Assembly: GCA_051006215.1 (NCBI GenBank)
Contig: JBPCIO010000298.1
Location: forward strand, 1-13,275
DNA: 13,275 bases
Direction: 5' to 3'
Source: CF-72 sp051006215
GTDB taxonomy: Bacteria; Chloroflexota; UBA6077; CF-72
This document shows positions 1-7,353 of the stretch, in pieces (position 1 is the first letter of the stretch; each line of letters opens with the position of its first letter). The notes beneath the pieces were generated by a model. The model saw only the letters and a program-made list of their open reading frames with translations. It was not told the DNA's origin and did not search any database. Made by a program: the position numbers and the translations under genes.

Positions 1-209
1 GGTGGTACGGGGCCGAGTGGCGGTCGTCGCAACACGGCTTCCCAGTCGCCGCAGCGGAGCAGATACGTCAGGTTGGAGTGGCCGGCCGGGAACTGTTCGA
101 CCGTCAGCTGGCTGGGATCGAAGCCGGTCAACCCTGCGGCACGCAAGAAGTCGCCAACCTGGGCACTGGAGAAGCCCTCGTCGGGGCGGACGGGGATGGT
201 CTTGAGCAT
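1..209 (-). CDS. APH-like phosphotransferase family protein (5' part only, truncated by window edge)
   Basis: Only the first 69 codons are present; the gene continues beyond base 1. The ATG at 207-209 is the likely start, because an in-frame TAG lies two codons upstream. No strong Shine-Dalgarno site is visible. The protein begins MLKTIPVRPDEGF and runs through QFPAGHSNLTYLL to AVLRRPPLGPVP. This pattern (a 'gG.SNlTYll' nucleotide-binding strand followed by a 'vLRrpP.G' strand) matches the N-terminal lobe of aminoglycoside-phosphotransferase-like kinases of the type fused to acyl-CoA dehydrogenase in ACAD10 and ACAD11. The catalytic Asp and the metal-binding loop lie outside the window, so activity cannot be judged. 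It follows the acyl-CoA dehydrogenase gene on the same strand by 46 bases, which suggests co-transcription and a shared pathway. The family call is fairly secure; the acyl substrate is inferred from the neighbour. Confidence 0.8.
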   Translation of the reverse strand, partial: MLKTIPVRPDEGFSSAQVGDFLRAAGLTGFDPSQLTVEQFPAGHSNLTYLLRCGDWEAVLRRPPLGPVP

Positions 210-255
210 GCGCAGCTAGCTATCAGCGCTTACCGTTAAGTCTCAAATGATGGGC

Positions 256-1509
256 TCAGACGCGGAGCGCCTGCCTGGATTTGGGAGTCCTTTCACCATC
301 CACCGAGGCCTGAGGGCTGGGCGCTGCTGTCGCAGGGCGGAACGCGCGGAGGATCTGCCGCGCGACGACCATGCGGTGCACCTCGTCCGGGCCGTCGTAG
401 ATGCGTGCTGCGCGAGCTTCGCGATACCAGCCCTCGAGCGGCGAGTCCTGGCTGAAGCCAAGCGCGCCATGCACCTGGATGGCACGGTCCAGCACATCGT
501 GCAGCACACGCGCGCCGACGAACTTGATCATCGAGATTTCCGTGCGCGCATCGGCCCCGGTGTCCATACGCCAGGCTGCGTGCAGGGTCATCAAGCGAAA
601 CCCGTGAATCTCGGCCGCCGAATCAGCAATCCAGTTCTGGATGGTCTGCAGCTCGGCCAGCTTGTGGCCGCGAGTCTCACGTTCGGTGGCTCGGGCCAGC
701 ATCAGCTCGAAAGCGCGCTGAGCCACGCCGAGCCAGCGCATGCAATGGGTGATTCGACCAGCGCCCAATCGCGCCTGCGCCAGCGAGAAACCGTCGCCGC
801 GTTGGCCCAACATGCTCTGGGCGGGGACCCGGCAGTTGACGAAGCGAAGCTCGCAGTGGCCGCCTTCGCTCTGGTCGCCCATCACCGGCACTTCGCGGAC
901 GAGCTCGTACCCAGGTGTATCGGTTTCGACGATGAACATGCTCGCGCGTCGATGCGGCAGGGCCGACGGGTCGGTGATGGCAAACACGATCGCGAATGCC
1001 GCGCCGCTGGCGTTGGTGATGAACCACTTGTGGCCGTTGATAACCCACGCACCGCTGTCCCAGACTGCCGTACTCCGGATCTGGGTAGGGTCGGAGCCGG
1101 AGACTTCTGGCTCCGTCATCGCGATGCACGATCGAATGTCGTCTGCGAGCAGAGGCTCGAGATACCTCTGCTTCTGGTCTGGGGTGCCGGCCAGCCACAA
1201 GATCTCGGTGTTGCCCGTATCTGGTGCTGATGTGCCGAAGACGCGTGGCGCGATCGGGCTCCGCCCAAGCTGCTCGTTGATCAAGCCAAGCGTCACGTTG
1301 CCCATTCCGAGACCGCCGGCCTCCGCTGGCAAGTGAGCCGCCCAGAGGCCCTCAGCTTTCACGCGTGCCTGGAGCGTACGGAGCAGATCGCGCGGCAGCC
1401 CCCGGTGCGGCACGGACTCGGATTCATTCGGGTAGACGAGCTCATCCATGAGCGCCCGCACCCTCTCGATCACTCGCTCCTGCTCGCTGGTCGGGCTGAA
1501 TTCGTACAT
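256..1509 (-). CDS. Acyl-CoA dehydrogenase, ACAD10/11-like
   Basis: A 417-residue flavoprotein predicted to oxidise an acyl-CoA at C2-C3 with FAD. The ATG at 1507-1509 (MYEFSPTSEQ) is chosen because it matches the family N-terminus, leaves a 31-base gap after livH, and has a GAAGGA site about 11 bases upstream. The longer frame to 1590 would overlap livH. Visible motifs are the FAD/substrate segment AMTEPEVSGSDPTQIR (residues 130-145), HKWFITNASG (160-169), the C-terminal QVHGALGFSQDSPLEGWYR (345-363), and RIYDGPDEVHRMVVAR (369-384). At the site where classic family members carry the catalytic Glu ('YEGT'), this protein has Asp372 in 'YDGPDEVH', as in the ACAD10/11-type subfamily. Residues after about 390 form a short polar tail. 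It lies between livH and the phosphotransferase gene. The subfamily assignment is by motif recognition; the substrate is unknown, and 4-hydroxyacyl-CoA-type metabolism is an inference. Confidence 0.92.
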   Translation of the reverse strand: MYEFSPTSEQERVIERVRALMDELVYPNESESVPHRGLPRDLLRTLQARVKAEGLWAAHLPAEAGGLGMGNVTLGLINEQLGRSPIAPRVFGTSAPDTGNTEILWLAGTPDQKQRYLEPLLADDIRSCIAMTEPEVSGSDPTQIRSTAVWDSGAWVINGHKWFITNASGAAFAIVFAITDPSALPHRRASMFIVETDTPGYELVREVPVMGDQSEGGHCELRFVNCRVPAQSMLGQRGDGFSLAQARLGAGRITHCMRWLGVAQRAFELMLARATERETRGHKLAELQTIQNWIADSAAEIHGFRLMTLHAAWRMDTGADARTEISMIKFVGARVLHDVLDRAIQVHGALGFSQDSPLEGWYREARAARIYDGPDEVHRMVVARQILRAFRPATAAPSPQASVDGERTPKSRQALRV

Positions 1510-1540
1510 CGTCTGCCGTGTCCTTCGTGTGTTTGTTTGG

Positions 1541-2422
1541 CTACACCCTGCGTGCTTGAACCTGGCCGAAGAGCCCCGAAGGGCGGACAACCAGCAGCAC
1601 GACGATCAGGAGCAGCGATAGCGCCAATCGTAAATCCGCGAGCGCTGGCACATACGCGCCGATCAGGGCCAATAAGACGCCGAGCGCCAGGCCGCCCACG
1701 ACCGCGCCGATTGGACTGTCGATGCCGCCCAGGACTGCCGCTGCAAAGGCGTAGATGATCACGCTCTGCATCATGTTCGGCTCGAGCAGGATCTTTGGCG
1801 CAACCAGGATCCCCGACACCGCCCCCACGGCTGAGGCCAATCCCCAGCCCAACCCGAGCATCAGGCCGGTCCGCACGCCAAGCATCTGACTCACCTCGGG
1901 GTAGAGCGCTGCAGCCCGCATGGCCAGGCCCAGCTTGGTGCGGTTGAAGAGCAGGTACAGCAAGCCCAGCGTGAGCATGCTGACGCCGATGATGGCGGCG
2001 TCTTGAACGCCGATCAGGATGCCGCCCACGTCGACGGGTTTGGCAGGAAAGGGAGATGGAAACGAGCGAGGGGTGTAGCCCCACAAGAAACCTGCGACGG
2101 AGTTGGCAATCTCGAACAGAGCCAGCGTCACGATGACAATGACCAGCGGCGAACCACGTTCGAAGGGCCGCACGATCAGGCGTTCGATGCCCAGGCCGCC
2201 CACGAACGCTACGACGAGGGTGATGGCGACAGCCACGCCATACGGCAGCTGCAGACCCTCGACCAGCGACCAGCAGATGAAGGCCGTGAACATGGCGAAC
2301 TCACCCTGGGCAAAGTTGATTAAGCCCATCGCTCGATAAATCAACACCAGCGCCAGAGCCAGGCTGGCGTAGATCCCGCCCGCCGCGACCCCGGCGACGA
2401 CCTGTTCCAGAACCTCCTTCAT
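1541..2422 (-). CDS. livH: Branched-chain-type ABC transporter permease LivH
   Basis: A 293-residue, strongly hydrophobic inner-membrane permease, one of the two that form the channel of a HAAT-family importer. The ATG at 2420-2422 gives MKEVLEQVVAGVAAGGIYAS, a typical LivH start; the frame runs open to 2491, but those residues do not look like the family. Hallmarks are GLINFAQGEFAMF in the first third, the cytoplasmic coupling (EAA-type) loop around LGLAMRAAALYPEVSQMLGV, and the C-terminal RPSGLFGQ. No good Shine-Dalgarno site precedes the ATG, but a perfect 10-bp inverted repeat lies 18 bases upstream (2441-2471). The gene follows livF after a 218-base gap, unusually wide for a transporter operon, and precedes the acyl-CoA dehydrogenase by 31 bases. 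HAAT systems import branched-chain amino acids, amides, urea or aromatic and dicarboxylic acids, so the substrate stays open. Confidence 0.93.
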   Translation of the reverse strand: MKEVLEQVVAGVAAGGIYASLALALVLIYRAMGLINFAQGEFAMFTAFICWSLVEGLQLPYGVAVAITLVVAFVGGLGIERLIVRPFERGSPLVIVIVTLALFEIANSVAGFLWGYTPRSFPSPFPAKPVDVGGILIGVQDAAIIGVSMLTLGLLYLLFNRTKLGLAMRAAALYPEVSQMLGVRTGLMLGLGWGLASAVGAVSGILVAPKILLEPNMMQSVIIYAFAAAVLGGIDSPIGAVVGGLALGVLLALIGAYVPALADLRLALSLLLIVVLLVVRPSGLFGQVQARRV

Positions 2423-2440
2423 CGTGCCCGTGGCCCCCAA

Positions 2441-2471
2441 CGCCTGTCCCAAGCCGCGGTCGGGACAGGCG
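2441..2471 (-). repeat. Perfect 10-bp inverted repeat in the livF-livH spacer
   Basis: Arms 2441-2450 (CGCCTGTCCC) and 2462-2471 (GGGACAGGCG) are perfectly complementary around an 11-base loop. In the livH transcript the hairpin would end 18 bases before the livH ATG. No run of U follows, so it is not a standard intrinsic terminator. It could be an mRNA-stabilising or processing hairpin, a translational control element, or a dyad operator. The structure is seen directly; the role is inferred. Confidence 0.6.
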
Positions 2472-2640
2472 ACCCGTATTTGGGGAGCCAAAGCTCATTC
2501 CACCCGCCCCACGCGGCTGGCGCCAGGCTCGCGCCCAATGCCCCACCCGCGCAGAGCGCTCGTTCCCAGCGAAACCCGCCCGCTAGGCAGAGAGCGAAGC
2601 GACCGGGCGAGTGCGGCGTGAGCCGAATCCTCAGCCGCAC

Positions 2641-3348
2641 TTAGTAGCCCAGGTAGGAGCGGCGAACGCCGTCGTGTTCTTTCAGCTCGGCGCTGCGGCC
2701 GCTGACCGCGACGCGGCCTGACTCGAGCACGTACGCCCGATGTGAGATTTGCAGCGCTGCGACCGCATTCTGCTCAACCAGCAGCACCGCGGCGCCCAGA
2801 TCCCGATTGATCGTGGCGATCAACGCGAAAATGCGCTGGGCGATGAGCGGCGCCAGCCCCAGGGATGGCTCGTCCAACAGCACCAGTTTCGGACGGGCCA
2901 TCAGTGCCCGACCGATAGCCAGCATTTGCTGTTCTCCGCCACTGAGCGTGGCCGCGTACTGTTTCCGCCGCTCCTGGAGGATCGGAAAATAGGCAAACAC
3001 GCGCTCCAGGTCAGCCGCAATCCTACGGTCCCGCCGCACGTAGGCGCCCATCTGGAGGTTCTCCGCAACGGTCAGCTGGCCCATCGTTCCGCGTCCCTCC
3101 GGCACGTGCGCTATCCCGAGGCGAGCGGCGTCCGCCGCGCTGCAGCCTAGCACTGATTCGCCCAGAAAGGTCAGTCGACCGACACGGTGTATCGAGCCAC
3201 AGATGGCCCGCAGGGTAGTCGTTTTGCCGGCTCCGTTGGCGCCCAAGATGGCGACGATTTCGCCCTCCTCGACATTCAAGTCGACCTCGTGAAGAACCCG
3301 TCGGGGCCCATAGCTCGCGTTCAGCCGCGAGAGCTCAAGCAGCGGCAC
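2641..3348 (-). CDS. livF: Branched-chain-type ABC transporter ATP-binding protein LivF
   Basis: A 235-residue cytoplasmic ATPase subunit that energises the LivH/LivM channel. Motifs in order are Walker A GANGAGKT (residues 36-43), ABC signature LSGGEQ (135-140), Walker B LVLLDEP (155-161) and the switch segment LLVEQN, where Gln replaces the usual His as is normal in LivF. The C-terminal RRSYLGY is typical of the family. The start codon is GTG (3346-3348). It is supported by an AGGAG site at 3355-3359, six bases upstream, and by residues PLLELSRLNASYG, which match family N-termini. The gene overlaps the end of livG by 14 bases, so the two ATPases are probably translationally coupled. All nucleotide-binding motifs are intact. 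Confidence 0.95.
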   Translation of the reverse strand: MPLLELSRLNASYGPRRVLHEVDLNVEEGEIVAILGANGAGKTTTLRAICGSIHRVGRLTFLGESVLGCSAADAARLGIAHVPEGRGTMGQLTVAENLQMGAYVRRDRRIAADLERVFAYFPILQERRKQYAATLSGGEQQMLAIGRALMARPKLVLLDEPSLGLAPLIAQRIFALIATINRDLGAAVLLVEQNAVAALQISHRAYVLESGRVAVSGRSAELKEHDGVRRSYLGY

Positions 3349-4126
3349 CAGGGACTCCTAGGTAGGCCTCGATGACTGCTGCGTTGTTGCGCACCTCGTC
3401 CGGAGCGCCCTCGGCAATTTTGCGCCCAAAGCTCAGCACCACCACGTGATCCGAGATGCTCATGACCAGGTTCATGTGATGCTCGACCAACAGCACGGTC
3501 AGGCTGTACTGCGCGTGGATCCGCCTGATGAGCTCGCTCAGCTCGCGTACCTCGGTGTGGTTGAGCCCGCCAGCTGGCTCGTCCAGGAGCAGCAGGCGCG
3601 GACGTGAAACGAGCGCGCGTGCCAGCTCCACGCGCTTCTGAATAGCGAACGGCAGGCTTCCGCTATAGGCGCCCGCCAGCGCCCGCAGATCCACGATGTC
3701 GAGCGCCATCAGCGCGCGTTCGACGGCCTGGCGCTCTGCTCGGCGCGCCCGTCCAAGCCGCAGCGCGGACGCGATGGCCCCGGCTGCAGCCAGCGGCCCG
3801 GTGTGATCGCCGACCAGCACGTTGTCGAGCACGCTCATGCGTGGGAACAGCGCCACGTTCTGGAAGGTGCGGGCGATACCCAGGCTGATCACCTGGTGTG
3901 GACGCAGACGCAGCAACTCACGCCCGTCGAGCCGGATGCTGCCAGCGGTCGGTTGATACAGGCGGGAGATGCAATTGAAGAGGCTGGTCTTGCCGGCGCC
4001 GTTGGGGCCGATTAATCCGACGATCTTGCCAGTCGGGATGTCGAATGAGACACCATCCAGCGCCGCCACCCCGCCAAAGCGCAGGCTCACCTCGCGAACG
4101 GCTAGCAGGACATCAGCCTGGGCCAT
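3335..4126 (-). CDS. livG: Branched-chain-type ABC transporter ATP-binding protein LivG
   Basis: A 263-residue ATPase subunit paired with LivF. The ATG at 4124-4126 (MAQADVLLAVREVSLRFGG) fits the family N-terminus; the frame is open to a GTG at 4171, but the extra 15 residues look non-homologous. Walker A is GPNGAGKTS (40-48), Walker B LLLLDEP (178-184), followed by AGGLNHTEV and the His-containing switch LLVEHHM. The family C-terminus IEAYLGVPG is present. The signature motif, expected as LSYGQQ or LPFGxQ, reads LPFAIQ (158-163): Ala replaces the most conserved Gly of the ABC signature, although QKRVELARAL follows normally. It lies 240 bases after livK and overlaps livF. Identification is secure; the effect of the Ala substitution is unknown. 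Confidence 0.93.
   Translation of the reverse strand: MAQADVLLAVREVSLRFGGVAALDGVSFDIPTGKIVGLIGPNGAGKTSLFNCISRLYQPTAGSIRLDGRELLRLRPHQVISLGIARTFQNVALFPRMSVLDNVLVGDHTGPLAAAGAIASALRLGRARRAERQAVERALMALDIVDLRALAGAYSGSLPFAIQKRVELARALVSRPRLLLLDEPAGGLNHTEVRELSELIRRIHAQYSLTVLLVEHHMNLVMSISDHVVVLSFGRKIAEGAPDEVRNNAAVIEAYLGVPGAAA
3355..3359 (-). promoter_or_regulatory. Ribosome binding site for livF (AGGAG)
   Basis: AGGAG on the minus strand lies inside the last codons of livG, six bases before the GTG at 3346-3348. It fixes the non-ATG start of livF and indicates translational coupling of livG and livF. Confidence 0.75.
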
Positions 4127-4366
4127 CACCTCGCGCGCACCCGAGTCAACTCGCCTCGGCCTGCGGACCACGCGCCCTGAAGCGTCGCGGGGATCTGCGC
4201 GCGAGCCCGCAAGCCATCCTCATCCGGCCGTGCCACCAGGCGAGCCCTCAACCTCACCCGCGCCTTCCGCGGCTGCCGCCCTGACGAGCGCACCGAGCGC
4301 TGCGCTGTCTGGACCGGGCAGCCACGCTCGCGCCACCCTGTCCGCGCTGGAGACTGGGCGCGAGCC

Positions 4367-6070
4367 TCACGGAAACTTGATCTGGCCGCGTACGTCGATC
4401 GGCTGCGAGATCGGTTTGAAATCGTTAGCGGCCGGGTCGTACTTGGCCAGGTATTCCTGAGTGATGGTGTAGTGATCGCTGCTGGTGTTCTTGATCGGTA
4501 TGCCCGTATACATGAACGGGTTCTCGGTCTGGCTCAGGCTGTTGAGTTGGTCCATGACCGCCTGGCGGGTGAGGTTCGGGCCGGCCTTTTTGAGCACGTC
4601 GACAAGGCTCCATGCCTGAGCCATGCCAAACACGTTGAAGGCGTCCTCGAGCTTACCGTCAGGGTAGTACTTGCTCATGACCTGCTTGTACAACTGCATT
4701 CCAGCGTCGCTGGCTTGCGCAGGATCGGCTGAGTCTTTCAAGTACGCCACGGTCAAGATGCCGTTCACAGCCGCAGCATCGCCTGCCGCTTTTTGTGCAG
4801 CCTGTACATATGGCACAGGCGCGGCAACCGAGTTGAGGTAGATGGTTGGCTGCCAACCCGCCTGGAACGTACCGACAAGTGCCTTGATCGCGGGTGAAGG
4901 CGTTTCGAACACGAACAGCGTATCGGCGCCGGAGTTTTTCAGTTTGAGAATCTGCGAGTTGAGGTCGGGCGCGCCAACGTCGTTACTTTCCTTGTCGACA
5001 ATCATGTCGGCAGCCTTCGTGCCCAGGCCTTTGGTCAACCCGTCGAGGTAGTCCTGGCCGTAGTCATCATTTTGGTAAATGACGCCAATTTTGGCGGTGG
5101 GTGTGTTCTTGAGAATGTACTGGGCGTAAATGAGCGCCTCGCCCTGGTACACCGGCTGCCAGCCGAACGTATACGGGTACTTGTCAAATTCGGCCGAAAA
5201 CGTCGTCGCGCCGGTGGCGACGAACACCTGCGGCACCTTCTTGCTGTTCAGATAGTCGCGCACCGACGTCTGAGCTTGGGTCCCGAGCCCAGCGAACATC
5301 AGGAACACCTGGTCCTGCTCCACGAGTTGTTTGGTGAGCGGAACAGTCTGGGCTGGGTTGTAGGCGTCGTCCAGGTACTTGTAGCTGATCTGGCGCCCGT
5401 TCACGCCACCGTTGTCGTTGACATAATGGAAATAGGCGTCGGACGATTTGGCGATCGTGCCGTAGGCCGCCGCCGGTCCGCTCAGGGGATCGGTGCCGCC
5501 AAGCAGGATGGTGTCCTTGGTGACCCCCACGTCGGAGGCGGCCAGCGCGGCCGCGACGGCAGGTGCCGCGGTGGCCGCCGCTGACACGACCGCCGGCGCA
5601 GCAGTTCCCGCCCCAGACGCCACTGCCGGTGCGGATGTGGCCCCAGCCGAGAGGATGGTTGGCGCAGCGGTGGCTCCCGCGGATACGACCGCCGGTGCGG
5701 CAGTGCCCGCGCCAGACGCAATCGCCGGGGCAGCAGTCGCGGCGGCCCCGGATGAAACGGCCGGGGCAGCCGTGGCCCCAGCGGATATCACAGCCGGCGC
5801 GGCAGTCGCCGCCGCGGAAACCGCAGCCGGTGCGGAAGTGCCAGCCGCGGACACCACCGCCGGCGCAGCGGTGCCAGCCGCAGACACCACGGCCGGAGCG
5901 GCAGTGCCAGCGGCAGACACCACGGCCGGAGCGGCGGTGCCAGCAGCCGAGGCGCCCGATGCAGCGCTTGTCGCGGCCGGCGGGCTGGCTGGCGTCGTCC
6001 CGCCTGAGCAGGCGGCAATCGCCAGGCTCGCCGCGGCCACGATAACTGTGCGGATCGTTACTACTTTCAC
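4367..6070 (-). CDS. livK: Branched-chain-type ABC transporter substrate-binding lipoprotein LivK with repeat linker
   Basis: A 567-residue extracytoplasmic receptor for the LivHMGF importer. The start is GTG (6068-6070), placed by a strong GGAAGGAG site at 6080-6087, nine bases upstream. The frame is open to 6193, but that would overlap livM. Residues 2-20 are a short basic and hydrophobic signal ending in the lipobox IAAC, with Cys21 the lipidated residue. Residues 41-173 are twelve 11-residue Ala/Pro/Thr repeats, a presumed flexible spacer. The Peripla_BP_6 type I binding domain follows from about residue 178 (VGVTKDTILLGGTDPLSG), with features such as IGVIYQNDDYGQDYLDG and a family-like C-terminal half ending GQIKFP. 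Most family members are about 370-420 residues, so the linker explains the extra length. It lies 46 bases after livM. The ligand is not evident from sequence. Confidence 0.92.
   Translation of the reverse strand: MKVVTIRTVIVAAASLAIAACSGGTTPASPPAATSAASGASAAGTAAPAVVSAAGTAAPAVVSAAGTAAPAVVSAAGTSAPAAVSAAATAAPAVISAGATAAPAVSSGAAATAAPAIASGAGTAAPAVVSAGATAAPTILSAGATSAPAVASGAGTAAPAVVSAAATAAPAVAAALAASDVGVTKDTILLGGTDPLSGPAAAYGTIAKSSDAYFHYVNDNGGVNGRQISYKYLDDAYNPAQTVPLTKQLVEQDQVFLMFAGLGTQAQTSVRDYLNSKKVPQVFVATGATTFSAEFDKYPYTFGWQPVYQGEALIYAQYILKNTPTAKIGVIYQNDDYGQDYLDGLTKGLGTKAADMIVDKESNDVGAPDLNSQILKLKNSGADTLFVFETPSPAIKALVGTFQAGWQPTIYLNSVAAPVPYVQAAQKAAGDAAAVNGILTVAYLKDSADPAQASDAGMQLYKQVMSKYYPDGKLEDAFNVFGMAQAWSLVDVLKKAGPNLTRQAVMDQLNSLSQTENPFMYTGIPIKNTSSDHYTITQEYLAKYDPAANDFKPISQPIDVRGQIKFP
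5552..5950 (-). repeat. 33-bp tandem repeat array (12 units) encoding the LivK linker
   Basis: Twelve consecutive units of 33 bp (one of 36 bp) encode variants of SAAGTAAPAVV. The three units nearest the signal peptide (5852-5950) are identical in protein. Their DNA differences fall only at third codon positions. Later units vary, for example SAGATAAPTIL and SGAGTAAPAVV. The opposite strand is also free of stops across the array, producing long spurious frames there. Confidence 0.88.
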
Positions 6071-6079
6071 CCTCGTTGA

Positions 6080-6087
6080 CTCCTTCC
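6080..6087 (-). promoter_or_regulatory. Ribosome binding site for livK (GGAAGGAG)
   Basis: A near-consensus GGAAGGAG sits nine bases before the GTG at 6068-6070. It decides the livK start, in agreement with the lipoprotein signal peptide that begins there. Confidence 0.8.
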
Positions 6088-6116
6088 GTTTTGCTGCACG
6101 TCTGTTTCGCTCAAGG

Positions 6117-7187
6117 TTAAACGGGACTTGGCGTTGCGGGCGCCTGCGCCTCAGTCGCCGTGTCCCCCCGCACGCGAGGCATGCGCGGCTCAAAAACTCT
6201 CCGATACGCGTCGCCGAGAAGCCCGGCTATGCCTCCTCGTGCGACGCCCAGCACGACCAGCAGCAGTACTCCCTGGACAGCCCCGGGCGCCGCGTTGGCT
6301 AGCTGCTTGTTGATCGGCAGCAAGAGCTGCTGTGCGTAAATCGGCAGAAATTCAGAGAGCAACCCACCGAACACGGCTCCGGCCACGGTGCCGATGCCGC
6401 CGACAACTGCGCCCACGAGCAGCCCGACGGACAACTGGAAGGGAAAGGCGTCGGTGCTCACGAATGCCGTCGCCAGCCCATACAGGGAGCCTGCCACCCC
6501 GGCGTAGGCCGCGCTCACCGCGAAAGCCAGCGTTTTGTAGTGCCCGACATTGACGCCGAACGCTGCCGCGGCGAGCTCCCCGTCACGCACCGCGCGCCAC
6601 GCGCGCCCGGTTCGGTCGCCGAGCACGTTGGCAGCCAGCAGGAACAGCGCACACATACTGGCCAGGCACAGCAAATAGAAGAACTGGTCGTCAGTCAAGG
6701 ACTGGATTGGCGAGCTGACGGGTGGCAGGCTGATGCCCTTGACGCCGCCGGTGATGCCCGACTGCTTCTTGAGCAGATCCGGTGTGGCGACGCCCATAGC
6801 AAAGGTGGCCAGGCCGAGGTAGATCCCCTCCAGGCGGCCAGTTGCAAACCCGATCGCGTAGCCGAGCACGGCGCACACCAGCGCCGCGATTGGGATTGTG
6901 GCCACGTACGGCAGATGCAAACTATGCACGCCGATAGCAGTGGTGAACGCGCCGATTGCCAGGAACGCGCCGTGCCCGAGTGAGATCTGGCCTGAGAAGC
7001 CGGTCAGAATGTTGAGGCCCAGGATGGCAATCGCGAATATCAGCGCGTACGCCAGCTCGAGTATCTGAAAGCCGCTGGCGACGAATGGCACCAGCAGCGC
7101 CAGGATCAGCGCGATGACGACAAGCACAGTTGGCGGAGGAGCGGCAATCCTCAAGCAGATGCCTCGGCGAGATCCACGTCGCGCCAC
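6117..7187 (-). CDS. livM: Branched-chain-type ABC transporter permease LivM
   Basis: A 356-residue polytopic membrane protein, the second channel subunit. After a basic N-terminus (ARRGSRRG) come about eight or more hydrophobic segments. The hallmark LTGFSGQISLGHGAFLAIGA follows the second one, and the coupling loop GRAWRAVRDGELAAAAFGV lies in the middle, as in other LivM proteins. The C-terminal tail after LLGDAYRRVFEPR is polar. The start is taken as GTG (7185-7187). A purine-rich GGAGGGGAGG at 7204-7213 is about 16 bases upstream, rather far, so the start is uncertain by several codons. It is the first gene of the leftward transporter unit and is divergent from the peroxiredoxin gene; the 174-base spacer must hold promoters for both. 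LivM first and LivH last, with livK in second place, is an unusual order. Confidence 0.92.
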   Translation of the reverse strand: MARRGSRRGICLRIAAPPPTVLVVIALILALLVPFVASGFQILELAYALIFAIAILGLNILTGFSGQISLGHGAFLAIGAFTTAIGVHSLHLPYVATIPIAALVCAVLGYAIGFATGRLEGIYLGLATFAMGVATPDLLKKQSGITGGVKGISLPPVSSPIQSLTDDQFFYLLCLASMCALFLLAANVLGDRTGRAWRAVRDGELAAAAFGVNVGHYKTLAFAVSAAYAGVAGSLYGLATAFVSTDAFPFQLSVGLLVGAVVGGIGTVAGAVFGGLLSEFLPIYAQQLLLPINKQLANAAPGAVQGVLLLVVLGVARGGIAGLLGDAYRRVFEPRMPRVRGDTATEAQAPATPSPV

Positions 7188-7222
7188 CCCAACACCACGC
7201 CGGCCTCCCCTCCAGCAGCCGA

Positions 7223-7246
7223 GTGCACCGGCGGACGCCGGTGCGC
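7223..7246. repeat. Hairpin or dyad in the livM-peroxiredoxin divergent spacer
   Basis: Arms 7223-7232 (GTGCACCGGC) and 7237-7246 (GCCGGTGCGC) pair over 10 positions, with one T/G wobble position, around the 4-base loop GGAC. It lies about 36 bases before the livM start and could be a leader hairpin or an operator dyad. No U-tract follows on either strand. Confidence 0.45.
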
Positions 7247-7347
7247 GAGGCTGGATATCTCGTCGTGCCTCAGTTGTCGGAGCCTATCATCGCTTTGCAG
7301 GAGTGACAAGTAACTGAACGCGAGCCTCGGGTTCGCTGAGGCCGTGA

Positions 7348-7353
7348 GATAAT
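7348..7353 (+). promoter_or_regulatory. Candidate -10 element of the selenoprotein peroxiredoxin
   Basis: GATAAT matches the sigma-70-type consensus at five of six bases and ends eight bases before the ATG at 7362. Transcription would then start at or next to the ATG, giving a leaderless or nearly leaderless mRNA. No convincing -35 box is seen. An imperfect 7-bp dyad (7324-7330 with 7336-7342, one G/T pair) lies in the -35 and spacer region and may be an operator. Confidence 0.4.

Noticed and set aside
247..1230. 327-codon plus-strand open frame opposite the acyl-CoA dehydrogenase
   Set aside because: The minus-strand frame has complete acyl-CoA dehydrogenase motifs; the plus-strand product resembles no family and has the look of an antisense shadow in high-GC DNA.
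2524..4367. Inverted 13-base match between the livF-livH spacer (2525-2537) and the end of livK (4355-4367)
   Set aside because: A single 13-base match is expected by chance in 13 kb of GC-rich DNA, and no longer similarity surrounds it.
5493..6302. Long plus-strand open frame of about 269 codons rich in Ala, Thr and Pro
   Set aside because: It is the antisense of the livK repeat array and signal region. The periodic GC-rich repeat simply lacks stops on both strands, while the minus strand has the lipobox, binding domain and ribosome site.
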